A stretch of 64,000 bases of DNA from Erythrobacter sp. SDW2 (GCF_021431965.1 NZ_CP090370.1:1736001-1800000), one strand, 5' to 3'. Counted from the stretch's first letter, positions 25,097 through 34,137 are shown. The notes: generated by a model not told the origin, from the letters alone. Program-made: numbers and translations.

Positions 25097-26353
25097 CTAC
25101 TCGACCAGCACCCCGCCCTTCACCACCGCATCGACATCGGCCAGTTCACCCACATCGGCCAGCGGGTCGCCGGTGACCGCAATAAGGTCGGCCCATGCGC
25201 CCGGCTTAAGCGTGCCGACCTGCCCCTGTTGGCCCAGCGCCTCCGCCGCGTTGAGCGTAGCAGCCTGGATCGCCTGCAGCGGGCTCATGCCCAGCTGCAC
25301 CATGATGGCGAACTGCCCACCGACATCCTCATGCGGCATCACCCCGGCATCGCTGCCGAACACCATGCGGACCCCGGCCTTGTGTGCCTTGGAGAAATTG
25401 TCGCGCTGGGCCTTGGACACCAGCCGCTCCTTGGCGAGGTTTTCTTCCAGCACGCCGTTCTTGGCCCCCTCGGACAAGGTGTATTCGGTGTTGAAGATAT
25501 CCATCGACAGGAAAGTCCCGCGTTCCTTGGCGAGGCGAATGCCCTCGTCATCGATGAAGCTGGCGTGTTCGATGGTGTCGAACCCGGCGCGGATCGCGGC
25601 CTTGATGCCGTCGGCACCGTGCGCATGGGCGGCGGCCTTGAGGCCCCAGAAATGCGCTTCCTCGGCAATCGCGGTCAGTTCTTCCAGGCTGAGCTGCTGG
25701 ATGCCCGGTGCCGTGTTGCGGCTGAACACGCCCCCGGTGGCGCAGGCCTTGATCACTTCCGCCCCGTATTTGCGCTGTTCGCGCACGCGTTTCTTGAGCT
25801 CGTCGGGGCTGTCGCCGACTGCCGGGCTCTTCTGGTTGAAGCTGGGCGGCAGAAAGGTGCTGTCGCAGTGCCCGCCGGTGGCGCCGAGCGCATAGTTGGC
25901 GTTGACGATACGCGGGCCGACGAGCCAGCCCTCGCCAATCGCCTGGTCCAGCCCGGCCACGTTGTAGTCGTCATCGCCCAGATTGCGCACAGTGGTGAAG
26001 CCGGCCTTGAGCATCTTCTCGGCATTGGCCGCAGCGAGGAAGGTCCAGAACCGGTCCGTGAACTGCAGGCCGCTGTAGCCGCCATATTCCGGCCGCCCGT
26101 CGAGATGGACATGCATATCGATGAGGCCGGGCAGGATGGTGTGCCCGGTGAGGTCGATCACTTCCGCTTCTGCCGGAGCAGAACCTGTGCTGACCGAGAC
26201 GATCTTGCCGTCCTCAACCGCGATCACCGGCTTGGCGATGTATTGGCCGGTCTCGACCTCCAGCAGCCGGTCGGCCACCACATAGGTCGGCTCTGCCAAG
26301 GTAGCTGTCGAGGCGGAAAGGGCCGCCGCCATGAGTGTAAGTCGTTTCAGCAT
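25097..26353 (-). CDS. secreted metal-dependent amidohydrolase
   Basis: An amidohydrolase-superfamily enzyme of 418 residues with a signal peptide (LTLMAAALSASTATLA), so probably periplasmic. Metal-site motifs are in order: GLIDMHVHLDG (HxH), the lysine region VIKACATGGVFS, AAHAHGADG, TIEHASFIDDEG, and VFGSDAGVMPHED with the catalytic Asp. This pattern fits the Xaa-Pro dipeptidase/imidazolonepropionase-like subgroup, whose tested members are often prolidases or carboxypeptidase-like. Substrate unknown. It follows lpdA by 25 bases. Confidence 0.85.
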   Translation of the reverse strand: MLKRLTLMAAALSASTATLAEPTYVVADRLLEVETGQYIAKPVIAVEDGKIVSVSTGSAPAEAEVIDLTGHTILPGLIDMHVHLDGRPEYGGYSGLQFTDRFWTFLAAANAEKMLKAGFTTVRNLGDDDYNVAGLDQAIGEGWLVGPRIVNANYALGATGGHCDSTFLPPSFNQKSPAVGDSPDELKKRVREQRKYGAEVIKACATGGVFSRNTAPGIQQLSLEELTAIAEEAHFWGLKAAAHAHGADGIKAAIRAGFDTIEHASFIDDEGIRLAKERGTFLSMDIFNTEYTLSEGAKNGVLEENLAKERLVSKAQRDNFSKAHKAGVRMVFGSDAGVMPHEDVGGQFAIMVQLGMSPLQAIQAATLNAAEALGQQGQVGTLKPGAWADLIAVTGDPLADVGELADVDAVVKGGVLVE

Positions 26354-26378
26354 GGCGAAACCCCTGTTGATTGCCCGA

Positions 26379-27827
26379 TCAGATATGCAGCGCCCGCCCG
26401 TAGGCCGAGAGCACGCTTTCGTGCATCATTTCAGAAAGCGTCGGATGCGGGAAGACGGTTTGCATCAATTCCGCCTCGGTTGTCTCCAGTTGCTTGCCGA
26501 CGGTGTAGCCCTGGATCAGCTCGGTGACTTCCGCGCCGATCATGTGCGCGCCCAGCAGCTCGCCGGTTTTGGCGTCGAACACCGTCTTGATGAAGCCCTC
26601 GGCCTCGCCCAGCGCGATGGCCTTCCCGTTGCCGATGAAGGGGAAATTGCCGACCTTGACCTCGTGCCCCGCTTCCTTGGCCTTGGCTTCGGTCATGCCG
26701 ACGCTGGCGACCTGCGGGTGGCAATAGGTGCAGCCGGGTATGTTGTTGCGATCAAGCGGGTGCGGATGGACGTCCTTGTTGCCCAGTTCCTGCGCGATGG
26801 CCTCGGCAGCGGTGACGCCTTCGTGGCTCGCCTTGTGCGCCAGCCAGGGGCCGGGAGTGCAGTCGCCGATGGCCCACAGGCCCTTGCTCTTGGTCCGGCC
26901 ATAGGGATCGATCTGGATGAAGCCGCGGTCCATCTCGACCAGCTTTTCCAGTCCGATGTTCTCTGTGTTCGGAACGATGCCGATGGCGACGATGCAGTGA
27001 GTGAAGTCCTGCTCGACCGTCTTGCCCGAAGCCCCGGACCCCGATCCGGGGTTGATCTTGGCCTTCACGCCCTTGGCATCGGCCTTGATGTCTTCCACGC
27101 CCGCTCCGGTCAGGATGGTCATGCCCTGCTTCTTGAGGCTTTTCTCGAGGAAGGCGGACACTTCGTGATCCTCCACCGGCACGATCCGGTCGAGCATTTC
27201 GACCACGGTCACCTCCGCGCCCATATCATTGTAGAAGCTGGCGAATTCGATCCCGATCGCGCCGCTGCCGATCACCAGCAGCTTCTTCGGCATTTCGGGC
27301 GGGGTCATCGCGGTGCGGTAGGTCCAGATGCGCTTGCCGTCGGCAGGAGCAAAGGGCAGGTCGCGCGCGCGGGCGCCGGTGGCGACGATGATATGTTTGG
27401 CGGTGAGCTTCTCCTCGCCCTTGCCTGCCCCGGACCCCGATCCGGGGGCGCCTTTCACGGTCACAGAGGTCGGCCCGGTGAGCGTCCCCTCGCCCATATG
27501 CACGGCGATCTTGTTCTTCTTCATCAGATGGGTGACGCCCTGATTGAGCTGCTTGGCCACCCCGCGGCTGCGCTTCACCACTGCTTCCAGATCAGCCTCT
27601 ATCCCCTGGGCCTTGAGGCCATAGTCGCCCGCGTGCTGCATATAGTGGAAGATCTCCGCCGAACGCAGCAGCGCCTTCGTGGGAATGCAGCCCCAGTTGA
27701 GGCAGATCCCGCCCAGGTTCTCGCGCTCGACAATCGCGGTCTTGAGCCCCAACTGCGCACAGCGGATCGCCGCGACATAGCCGCCGGGTCCGGAGCCGAG
27801 AACGATAACGTCGTATTGGTCAGCCAT
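26379..27827 (-). CDS. lpdA: dihydrolipoyl dehydrogenase (E3)
   Basis: E3 reoxidises dihydrolipoamide with NAD+ in 2-oxoacid dehydrogenase complexes. The 482 residues show the FAD site DVIVLGSGPGGYVAA, the redox disulfide GGICLNWGCIPTKAL (Cys42, Cys47), the NAD site LLVIGSGAIGIEFASFY, GDCTPGPWLAHKASHEG and the dimer-interface HPHPTLSE. Two copies of the peptide PGSGSGA (128-134 and 260-266) occupy surface loops; each is encoded by the same palindromic DNA repeat and looks like an in-frame insertion. Last gene of the E2-membrane protein-thioesterase-lpdA run. Confidence 0.95.
   Translation of the reverse strand: MADQYDVIVLGSGPGGYVAAIRCAQLGLKTAIVERENLGGICLNWGCIPTKALLRSAEIFHYMQHAGDYGLKAQGIEADLEAVVKRSRGVAKQLNQGVTHLMKKNKIAVHMGEGTLTGPTSVTVKGAPGSGSGAGKGEEKLTAKHIIVATGARARDLPFAPADGKRIWTYRTAMTPPEMPKKLLVIGSGAIGIEFASFYNDMGAEVTVVEMLDRIVPVEDHEVSAFLEKSLKKQGMTILTGAGVEDIKADAKGVKAKINPGSGSGASGKTVEQDFTHCIVAIGIVPNTENIGLEKLVEMDRGFIQIDPYGRTKSKGLWAIGDCTPGPWLAHKASHEGVTAAEAIAQELGNKDVHPHPLDRNNIPGCTYCHPQVASVGMTEAKAKEAGHEVKVGNFPFIGNGKAIALGEAEGFIKTVFDAKTGELLGAHMIGAEVTELIQGYTVGKQLETTEAELMQTVFPHPTLSEMMHESVLSAYGRALHI
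27032..27051. repeat. palindromic repeat inside lpdA, copy 1
   Basis: CCCCGGA and TCCGGGG (7-bp stem) flank CCCCGA. The identical 20-base unit occurs at 27428-27447. It is read in the same frame both times and encodes PGSGSGA. Confidence 0.8.
27428..27447. repeat. palindromic repeat inside lpdA, copy 2
   Basis: Identical in all 20 bases to 27032-27051, same orientation and reading frame, encoding residues 128-134 of lpdA between two beta strands of the FAD domain. Confidence 0.8.
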
Positions 27828-28218
27828 TCATGTCTTCCTTGGGGAGAGAAGCAGCCGCAACCGCGCGCGGCCTGTCGTTGTCGTCGAGCAGAACGAATTT
27901 GAAGGTCCCCTGCGCCACCTTGGTTTCCGCCTCGCCGTTGCGTGTCCGGGCGATGGCTTCGGCGGTGATGGTGAGCGAGGTGGTGCCGGTGGCGGCGATG
28001 GTGCAATAGACCGACAGCTCGTCGCCCACCTGCATCGCGCCGGGAAAGGCGAAGTCCGTGGCCGAAACGACCACCGCCTTGCCCTGCCCCTCGCGGCTGG
28101 CGAGCGATCCCGCGCCGAGCGCCATCTGCGCCATCAGCCACCCGCCGAACACCCCGCCATAGGGGTTGAGGTCGGTCGGCATGGCCGTGACGCGTATGAG
28201 GGGCTGACCTATCACCAT
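27820..28218 (-). CDS. acyl-CoA thioesterase, YciA-like hotdog fold
   Basis: A 132-residue hotdog-fold protein resembling YciA/BACH acyl-CoA hydrolases. Typical features are DLNPYGGVFGGWLMAQMALGAGSLA (strand-helix with the catalytic Asn/Asp neighbourhood), VVVSATDFAFPGAMQVGDELSVYC, and the helix-strand end AQGTFKFVLLDDNDRPR. Substrate range is unknown. It overlaps lpdA by 8 bases and the small membrane protein by 7, so it is probably co-expressed with the pyruvate dehydrogenase subunits. Confidence 0.82.
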   Translation of the reverse strand: MVIGQPLIRVTAMPTDLNPYGGVFGGWLMAQMALGAGSLASREGQGKAVVVSATDFAFPGAMQVGDELSVYCTIAATGTTSLTITAEAIARTRNGEAETKVAQGTFKFVLLDDNDRPRAVAAASLPKEDMNG

Positions 28219-28475
28219 CTATTGGTTGCCAAAAGAGCCGCGATGATAATCAGGATACCGCCAAGCGCCATCATTTGCGGACTGGGCCTTTTGAAAAGGG
28301 TGAAAGCGATCGCCAGAGACGCGACGCAAGCTACCCCGCTAATCGCGAGCAAGCTAAACGTCTGCCAGTGAAAGGCGCCGAGCAATGCAAGAAATCCCCA
28401 TAAGACAGCTACTGCGCCGTAGACTGCCGCTGCTCCGAAGAGCACCAAGCCTTCGAGGATCGCGACTAATCGCAT
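28212..28475 (-). CDS. 87-residue membrane protein of unknown function
   Basis: I do not recognise this protein. It has three hydrophobic segments (about 4-24, 32-60, 69-84) with a cationic loop FKRPSPQM, so it should sit in the inner membrane. It lies between aceF and the thioesterase, 10 bases after aceF. Its base composition is visibly less GC-rich than its neighbours, which may indicate a recent insertion into the operon. Confidence 0.6.
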   Translation of the reverse strand: MRLVAILEGLVLFGAAAVYGAVAVLWGFLALLGAFHWQTFSLLAISGVACVASLAIAFTLFKRPSPQMMALGGILIIIAALLATNRW

Positions 28476-28485
28476 ACTGAAAGAC

Positions 28486-29769
28486 CTAGACCACCAGCCC
28501 CATCGGGTTCTCGCAAAGCTGCTTGAGGGCCTCCATCAGCTGCGCCCCGTCGGCGCCATCAATCGCGCGGTGGTCGAAGCTGCCGGTGGCGCTCATCACG
28601 GTGGCGGGGACGATCTGGCCGTCCTCGACCCACGGGCGCTGTTCGCCCGCGCCCACGGCGAGGATCATCGCCTGCGGCGGGTTGATCACCGCGTCGAACT
28701 GCTTGGTGCCGAACATGCCGAGGTTGGAGAGGCTGGCGGTGCCGCCCTGGAATTCATGCGGTTGCAGCTTGCCGTCCTTGGCCTTGCCCGCCAGCTCCTT
28801 CATCTCGGTGCTGATCTGGGCGAGGCCCTTGCGGCCCGCGTCGCGGATGATCGGGGTGATGAGGCCAGACGGCGCGGCCACCGCGACGGAGATATCCTGC
28901 CGCGAATACTCGAACAGCTCGTCGCCCTGGAAGCTGACATTGCACTTGGGAACGCGCTGCAGCGCACGGGCCAGCGCCTTGATCAGCAGGTCGTTGACCG
29001 ACAGCTTCACACCGTCCGCCTCGAGCGAGGCGTTCAGCTGGCTGCGCAGCTTCAGCAGGGCATCGAGCCGGACGTCCACGGTGAGGTAGATGTGCGGGAT
29101 CGTCTGCTTCGCTTCGGTCAGGCGGCGTGCGATGACCTTGCGGACATTGTTGAGCTTTAGCGCTTCGTATGGCGCATCGAGATCGCCGCCGAGCGTGGCG
29201 GGTTTGGCCGGGCCGGGTGCAGCAGCGGCCTGCGTCTTGGGCGCGGCCGAGGCCGTAGCGCCTTCGACATCAGCCTTGACGATCCGCCCGTTGGGACCGC
29301 TGCCCTTCACGCCGGCGAGGTCGATGCCCTTCTGTTCGGCGATGCGTTTGGCGAGGGGTGAGGCAATGATCCTGTCCCCACTCGTCGCCCCAGCGGAAGC
29401 TGGGGCCTCTCTCGGTGTCGGAGCCGGTGGCGCGGATTCGGCAGAGGTCCCAGCTTTCGCTGGGACGACGGTTTCCTCATGGGCAGGAGCAACAGCACCC
29501 GCCCCCTTCGCCGCATCCAGATCCTCGCCTTCTTCGGCCAGGATCATGATCACTTCACCGACCTTCACATTCTCGCTGCCTTCGGGGATCACGATTTCGG
29601 CCACCGTGCCTTCGTCGACCGCTTCGAATTCCATCGTCGCCTTGTCGGTCTCGATCTCCGCCATGATGTCTCCGGCGCCGACCGTGTCGCCGACCTTGAC
29701 GAGCCATTTGGCGAGCGTGCCTTCCTCCATCGTGGGCGACAGCGCGGGCATCTTGATCTGGGTCGGCAT
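28486..29769 (-). CDS. pdhC: pyruvate dehydrogenase E2, dihydrolipoamide acetyltransferase
   Basis: E2 forms the core of the pyruvate dehydrogenase complex and makes acetyl-CoA. The 427 residues have one lipoyl domain (1-80, lipoyl Lys43 in ETDKAT), a flexible linker, an E1/E3-binding domain (about 134-168, IIASPLAKRIAEQKGIDL), a second Ala/Pro linker, and the catalytic domain ending with SFDHRAIDGADGAQ (the His/Asp active site). The first linker holds VVPAKAGTS and REAPASAGATS, both encoded by palindromic repeats that also occur between genes elsewhere. No E1 gene is in the window; lpdA is three genes downstream. Confidence 0.94.
   Translation of the reverse strand: MPTQIKMPALSPTMEEGTLAKWLVKVGDTVGAGDIMAEIETDKATMEFEAVDEGTVAEIVIPEGSENVKVGEVIMILAEEGEDLDAAKGAGAVAPAHEETVVPAKAGTSAESAPPAPTPREAPASAGATSGDRIIASPLAKRIAEQKGIDLAGVKGSGPNGRIVKADVEGATASAAPKTQAAAAPGPAKPATLGGDLDAPYEALKLNNVRKVIARRLTEAKQTIPHIYLTVDVRLDALLKLRSQLNASLEADGVKLSVNDLLIKALARALQRVPKCNVSFQGDELFEYSRQDISVAVAAPSGLITPIIRDAGRKGLAQISTEMKELAGKAKDGKLQPHEFQGGTASLSNLGMFGTKQFDAVINPPQAMILAVGAGEQRPWVEDGQIVPATVMSATGSFDHRAIDGADGAQLMEALKQLCENPMGLVV
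29388..29405. repeat. CCCCAGC...GCTGGGG palindrome in the E2 linker
   Basis: A 7-bp stem with GGAA loop, encoding part of REAPASAGATS in the first interdomain linker of E2. Same core (CCAGC-NNNN-GCTGG) as 29447-29466, 51141-51156 and 51192-51211. Confidence 0.7.
29447..29466. repeat. GTCCCAGC...GCTGGGAC palindrome in the E2 linker
   Basis: An 8-bp stem with TTTC loop, followed by GACGG. It encodes VVPAKAGTS on the minus strand. The intergenic copy at 51192-51211 has the same loop and the same GACGG tail. Confidence 0.75.
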
Positions 29770-29944
29770 GGGCGGACAAGGTTCCTCTCTGGCGGCCGGA
29801 GCAGCGACCGGCGCGGTTTCCGCTACGCTTTGGCCAATTTGCGCGCGCGCGGCAAGGCCATTGGCCCGTCACGCGCCGCCCCCTTGCCACGCATACGATT
29901 TCAGCGGATACGCGGGTCATTGGAAGGGCCGAGGACGGGGACTT

Positions 29945-30394
29945 ATGCGCGCATTCCTGGTGATCGTCGACGAGACCGAAGAAGCGCACAAGGCGCTGCG
30001 CTGGGCCTCGCGCCGGGCGGTGGCGGTCGATGGCGCGGTGCATGTGCTGGCGCTGGTCCAGCCGCAGAACTTCAGCGCCTTCGGCAGTGTCCAGGCGACT
30101 ATCGAGCAGGAAGCGCGCGACCGGGCCGAGGCGGTCGCCTCCAGCGCGGCGGGCACGCTGCTGGCCGAAAGCGGCAAGATGCCGCAGATCACCGTCAAGG
30201 TCGGCGAAGGGCGCAAGGTCATCAAGGAATATCTCGAGGAACACCCCGAGGTGCACGCGCTGGTGCTGGCCGCGGGCGAGAACAGCTCCGGCCCGCTGGT
30301 GATGCATTTCAGCGAAAATGCCTCCAGCCTGCCCTGTCCGCTGTTCATCATCCCCGGCCATTTCACCGATGAGGATATCGACCGGGTTACCTGA
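29945..30394 (+). CDS. universal stress protein family (UspA-like)
   Basis: A 149-residue protein of the Usp fold. It opens RAFLVIVDETEEAHKALRWASRRA, continues with VHVLALVQPQ and ends with HALVLAAGENSSGPLVMHFSENASSLPCPLFIIPG, where the ATP-loop position (usually GxxGxxG(S/T)) is less strict, so nucleotide binding is uncertain. The longer open frame from 29090 is antisense to E2; ATG 29945 gives the right length. Divergent from E2 across 175 bases and convergent with rnr, 3 bases apart. Confidence 0.8.
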   Translation: MRAFLVIVDETEEAHKALRWASRRAVAVDGAVHVLALVQPQNFSAFGSVQATIEQEARDRAEAVASSAAGTLLAESGKMPQITVKVGEGRKVIKEYLEEHPEVHALVLAAGENSSGPLVMHFSENASSLPCPLFIIPGHFTDEDIDRVT

Positions 30395-30397
30395 AAG

Positions 30398-32734
30398 CTA
30401 TTTGCGCCGCTTGCCCTGATGGCGGATATTGCCCGGACGCCCGCGTTTCCCCTGCGCGGTTCCAGCTTTCTTGCGCGGTGCTTGGCGGTTGCCGCGCGGT
30501 TCGATCGGATCGCCCTCGGTATCGGGGACTTCGAACTTGAGCGCGCCTGTCAGCGGGTTAGCCTCCGCCAACTTGAGCTCCAGCCGCTGGCCGACCTCAT
30601 AGCGGGTGCCGCTCTGCTCGCCGATCAGTGCTTGCGCCGCTTCGTCATGGCGGAAGTACTCGCGGCCCAAGGTCGATACCGGCACCAATCCGTCGCCACC
30701 CAAGTCCTGTATGGTGGCGAAGAAGCCGAAGCCCTGCACCCCGGTGATGCGGGTCTGGAAGGTCTTGCCGACATGCTGTGACAGGAACGATGCGACATAG
30801 CGGTCGATGGTGTCGCGTTCGGCCTCCATCGCGCGCCGCTCGGTGGTGCTGATCGCGTCGCTGATCTGCTGCAGGTCCTTGCGGTCGCGATCCGCCAGCC
30901 CTGAAGTCTCGGGCAAGTTGCTCTTCGGCTTGGGCTGTTCAAGCTTGTAAGCGTCGACCAGCGCACGGTGCACCAGCAGGTCGGAATAGCGCCGGATCGG
31001 CGAGGTAAAGTGAGCGTAGGACGCCAGCGCCAGCCCGAAGTGCCCTGCATTGCTGGGCCCGTAATAGGCCTGCGTCTGGCTCCGCAGCACCGCCTCCATC
31101 AGCAGCGCCCGCTCGGCCTCGTCGCTGACATCCTTGAGGAACCGGTTGAACAGCGTCGGGGTGATGACCTGCCCCAGCGCCAGCTTGCGGCCCATGGTGC
31201 CGAGATAGTCGCGCAAGGCGATGATCTTCTCGCGGTTCGGCGGTTCGTGGATGCGATAAACCACGGGTGCGGTCTTGGCCTCCAGCGCCTTGGCCGCGGC
31301 GACATTGGCGGCGATCATGAAATCCTCGACCACCCGGTGCGCATCGAGCCGTTCGCGCACGGCGATGTCGGCAATGCGGCCTTTCTCGTCGAGCACCACG
31401 CGGCGCTCGGGGATTTCCAGTTCGAGCGGGTCGCGCGCTGCGCGGGCGGCGGCGAGTGCTTTCCAGGCTTCCCATAGATGCTTGAGCTCGCCTGACGCCT
31501 CGCCGCTGTCGATCTGCGCCTGCGCGTCCTCATAGGCGATGTTGTGCGTCAGCCGCACGATGGCGCGGGTGAAGCGCCACGAGGTGACCTTGCCCTCGGC
31601 CGAAATGCGCAAGTGGCACGCCATGGCCGCGCGGTCCTCGCCCTGCTTGAGCGAGCAAACATCCGCGCTCAGCACCTCGGGCAGCATCGGCACGACGCGG
31701 TCGGGGAAATAGACTGAATTGCCGCGCTTGCGCGCCTCGCGGTCGAGCGCGCCGCCGGGACGGACGTAGTGCGACACGTCGGCAATCGCGACGATCGCCT
31801 GCCATGCGCCGGGATTGTCCGGGTCAGGCTGCGCCCAGATCGCATCGTCATGGTCGCGGGCATCGGCTGGGTCGATGGCGAGGATCGGGATATGCCGCAA
31901 ATCCTCGCGCTTTTCCTCGCTCAGCGGCAGTTTGGCAGCGAGCTCCGCCTCCTCGATGGCGGCTTCAGGGAAGATGTGCGGAATGCCGAACTTGGCGATG
32001 GCGATCAGGCTGAAGCTGCGCGGGGCCAGCGGGTCGCCATAGACCTCGACCACCTTCACGCCCGAGCGGGGTGATTTGCCGGCCTGTTCGGCCAGCACCA
32101 GTTGCCCCGCTTCGGCCTGCCCAATGTCGGCGATGGGAACCGAATTGCGCACCCGCTTGTCGACCGGGGCAAGCCAGGGCTTGCCACTGCCGTCGAGTTC
32201 GACCACGCCCATCATGCCTTCGGTGCGGGCGGGCAGCTTCTTCATCGGGAAGGCGCGCCAGCCGTCCCCGGTTTCCTCTGTGCGCGCGAGCACGCGGTCG
32301 CCGCGCTTGAGCGCGGGCATGCCTTTGGATTTCTTGTCCCGGCGGCCCTCGACCACGACCAACCGGGGTGGCTTGGCGCCATCATCAGGCGACCAGTTGT
32401 CGGGTTCCGCCACGAGATCGCCATCATCGACATCGACGATCCGCAACACGGTGACCCTGGGTACGCCGCCCATGCGATGATAGGCGGTCTTCTTGCCGTC
32501 GATCAGACCTTCCTCGGCCATGTCCTTGAGCAGCTTCTTGAGAGCGATCTTCTCCTGACCCTTGAGGCCAAATGCCTTCGCGATTTCCCGCTTGCCGGCG
32601 GGCGTATCGGCGGACTGGATGAACTCGATCACCTGCTCGCGTGAAGGCAGGCCCTCTGGACGAGTGCTGCGGTGCGGCGCAGGTTTGCGGGAAGCGGGCT
32701 TGCGCTGGGGCGGTTTACGGGGAGGCTGGGCCAT
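30398..32734 (-). CDS. rnr: ribonuclease R
   Basis: A 3'-5' exoribonuclease that degrades structured RNA. The 778 residues have a basic N-terminus, a winged-helix segment (SREQVIEFIQSADTPAGKREIAKAFGL), cold-shock domains, the RNB catalytic core with AIDPADARDHDDAIWA (the Asp cluster that binds Mg) and HFTSPIRRYSDLLVHR, an S1 domain near 640-720 (GKTFQTRITGVQGFGFFATI) and a lysine-rich C-terminus. This full set marks RNase R rather than RNase II. The M28 peptidase gene lies 23 bases upstream in the same orientation. Confidence 0.95.
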   Translation of the reverse strand: MAQPPRKPPQRKPASRKPAPHRSTRPEGLPSREQVIEFIQSADTPAGKREIAKAFGLKGQEKIALKKLLKDMAEEGLIDGKKTAYHRMGGVPRVTVLRIVDVDDGDLVAEPDNWSPDDGAKPPRLVVVEGRRDKKSKGMPALKRGDRVLARTEETGDGWRAFPMKKLPARTEGMMGVVELDGSGKPWLAPVDKRVRNSVPIADIGQAEAGQLVLAEQAGKSPRSGVKVVEVYGDPLAPRSFSLIAIAKFGIPHIFPEAAIEEAELAAKLPLSEEKREDLRHIPILAIDPADARDHDDAIWAQPDPDNPGAWQAIVAIADVSHYVRPGGALDREARKRGNSVYFPDRVVPMLPEVLSADVCSLKQGEDRAAMACHLRISAEGKVTSWRFTRAIVRLTHNIAYEDAQAQIDSGEASGELKHLWEAWKALAAARAARDPLELEIPERRVVLDEKGRIADIAVRERLDAHRVVEDFMIAANVAAAKALEAKTAPVVYRIHEPPNREKIIALRDYLGTMGRKLALGQVITPTLFNRFLKDVSDEAERALLMEAVLRSQTQAYYGPSNAGHFGLALASYAHFTSPIRRYSDLLVHRALVDAYKLEQPKPKSNLPETSGLADRDRKDLQQISDAISTTERRAMEAERDTIDRYVASFLSQHVGKTFQTRITGVQGFGFFATIQDLGGDGLVPVSTLGREYFRHDEAAQALIGEQSGTRYEVGQRLELKLAEANPLTGALKFEVPDTEGDPIEPRGNRQAPRKKAGTAQGKRGRPGNIRHQGKRRK

Positions 32735-32757
32735 ATATCCGGCATATGGGCGAGCGC

Positions 32758-34137
32758 CTACTTGCTGTCACCCTCTTCCTTGGCAATCGGCTCGAAAGCC
32801 CCGGCAGGGACTGCGCTGGCGACGGGGCTGCACACATCGCCATTGCAGGCGCTGACGCCGAAGATCCAATCGTCACCACGAACAGGGACGACCAGTTCGA
32901 ACTTGCGCTCGGGCACAGGCGTTACTGCCGCATTGGCCGCCGGCGTCTCGCTCGAGGCGATACCGAAATCGCGGGACCAATAGGGTTCGTCGGTTCGTCT
33001 TCCGAACACGAGGTAAGTCGAGGCCCCTTCCACACCGTTCCACGTGATCAGTGTATCGGTTCGGACTGCTGCATTCGCCGACACCTTGGGCGGCATCGGC
33101 GCCCTTGCGAGCTCTTCAAGCGCCCGCACATTGAGTTGCGTCACCTTGGCGAGATAGGGGAAGTCCATCTCGTCGACCGTGTCGCCATAGGTCACGCCGT
33201 CCTCGACCCGCAGGTCCTGGTGCTGGTGGTCGTAATCCTCCACTGCGACCGAGATGCGGATCGCGGGATAGCCCTTCTCCAGGAACGGGATCTGGTCCCC
33301 GCCCCGCCCCATGCGGTCGGTGCGCCAGATCTGGCGGACGTTGAGACCGTCCGGGTTCTCTTCTGCCAGCCCGTCGAGCCAGCGCGAGAGATTGCGGCTG
33401 GGGCTGTCGTTCTCGCCCCCCTCGCGGCGCTGTGCGGCGCGCAGGGCATCGGTCAAATCGGCGCGCGGGCCTTCGGAAAAGACGCGGACGGCCTTGTCAT
33501 CGCAATAGCCGTCACTGCCGCAGCTGCCGCCGACGATATCGTTGTTGAGCACCGCCTTGACGGTGAAGCCTTGTTCGGCCGCCCAATCGGCCAGCAGCCG
33601 CCCGCCGAACAGTCCCTGCTCCTCGCCCGAAAGCAGCGCGTAGATGATCGTCGTCGGGTATTTCTTGCCCGAAAGCACCCGCGCCGCCTCGATTGTCAGC
33701 GCCGTGCCCGAGGCATCGTCATTCGCGCCCGGCGCATCGCTTTGCCAGTCGAGCACGTCGCTGACGCGGCTGTCGATATGACCCTGGACGATGACGACTT
33801 CTTTGGGCCGTTCCGTCCCCCACTGGATCGCCACCGCATTGCGCAACCGCACCGGCTCCGGAATGCGAGGTCCCGAAACCATGCGTTCGGGCAGCACGAC
33901 TTCCAGGCAGCCGCCGCATTTCTCCGAGATGGCACGGAACTGGTCCGCGCCCCAGTCGACCGCCGCGCCGATCCCGCGCTCGGGATTGTCCTGTTCGGAC
34001 AGCGTGTGGCGCGTGCCGAAAGCGACCAGCCGCTCGACATCGGCCTTGAGCCGGTCAGCGGAAACGGAGTCGGCGGGATGATCCTGCGCCGCGAGCGGTG
34101 CGGCGAGGAGAACGGTGGCGAGAAGGAGTTTGCGCAT
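32758..34137 (-). CDS. secreted M28-family aminopeptidase
   Basis: A zinc exopeptidase of 459 residues with a signal peptide (MRKLLLATVLLAAPLAAQ). The two-zinc site is complete: VVIVQGHIDSR (His120), GANDDASG (Asp140), catalytic LLSGEEQGL (Glu172, Glu173), VLNNDIVGG (Asp200) and EDYDHQHQ (late His). After about residue 355 comes a beta-rich C-terminal domain (fibronectin-like). Paired cysteines (CGGC, CGSDGYC, CNGDVC) fit periplasmic oxidation. ATG 34137 replaces an upstream start lacking a signal peptide. Confidence 0.88.
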   Translation of the reverse strand: MRKLLLATVLLAAPLAAQDHPADSVSADRLKADVERLVAFGTRHTLSEQDNPERGIGAAVDWGADQFRAISEKCGGCLEVVLPERMVSGPRIPEPVRLRNAVAIQWGTERPKEVVIVQGHIDSRVSDVLDWQSDAPGANDDASGTALTIEAARVLSGKKYPTTIIYALLSGEEQGLFGGRLLADWAAEQGFTVKAVLNNDIVGGSCGSDGYCDDKAVRVFSEGPRADLTDALRAAQRREGGENDSPSRNLSRWLDGLAEENPDGLNVRQIWRTDRMGRGGDQIPFLEKGYPAIRISVAVEDYDHQHQDLRVEDGVTYGDTVDEMDFPYLAKVTQLNVRALEELARAPMPPKVSANAAVRTDTLITWNGVEGASTYLVFGRRTDEPYWSRDFGIASSETPAANAAVTPVPERKFELVVPVRGDDWIFGVSACNGDVCSPVASAVPAGAFEPIAKEEGDSK

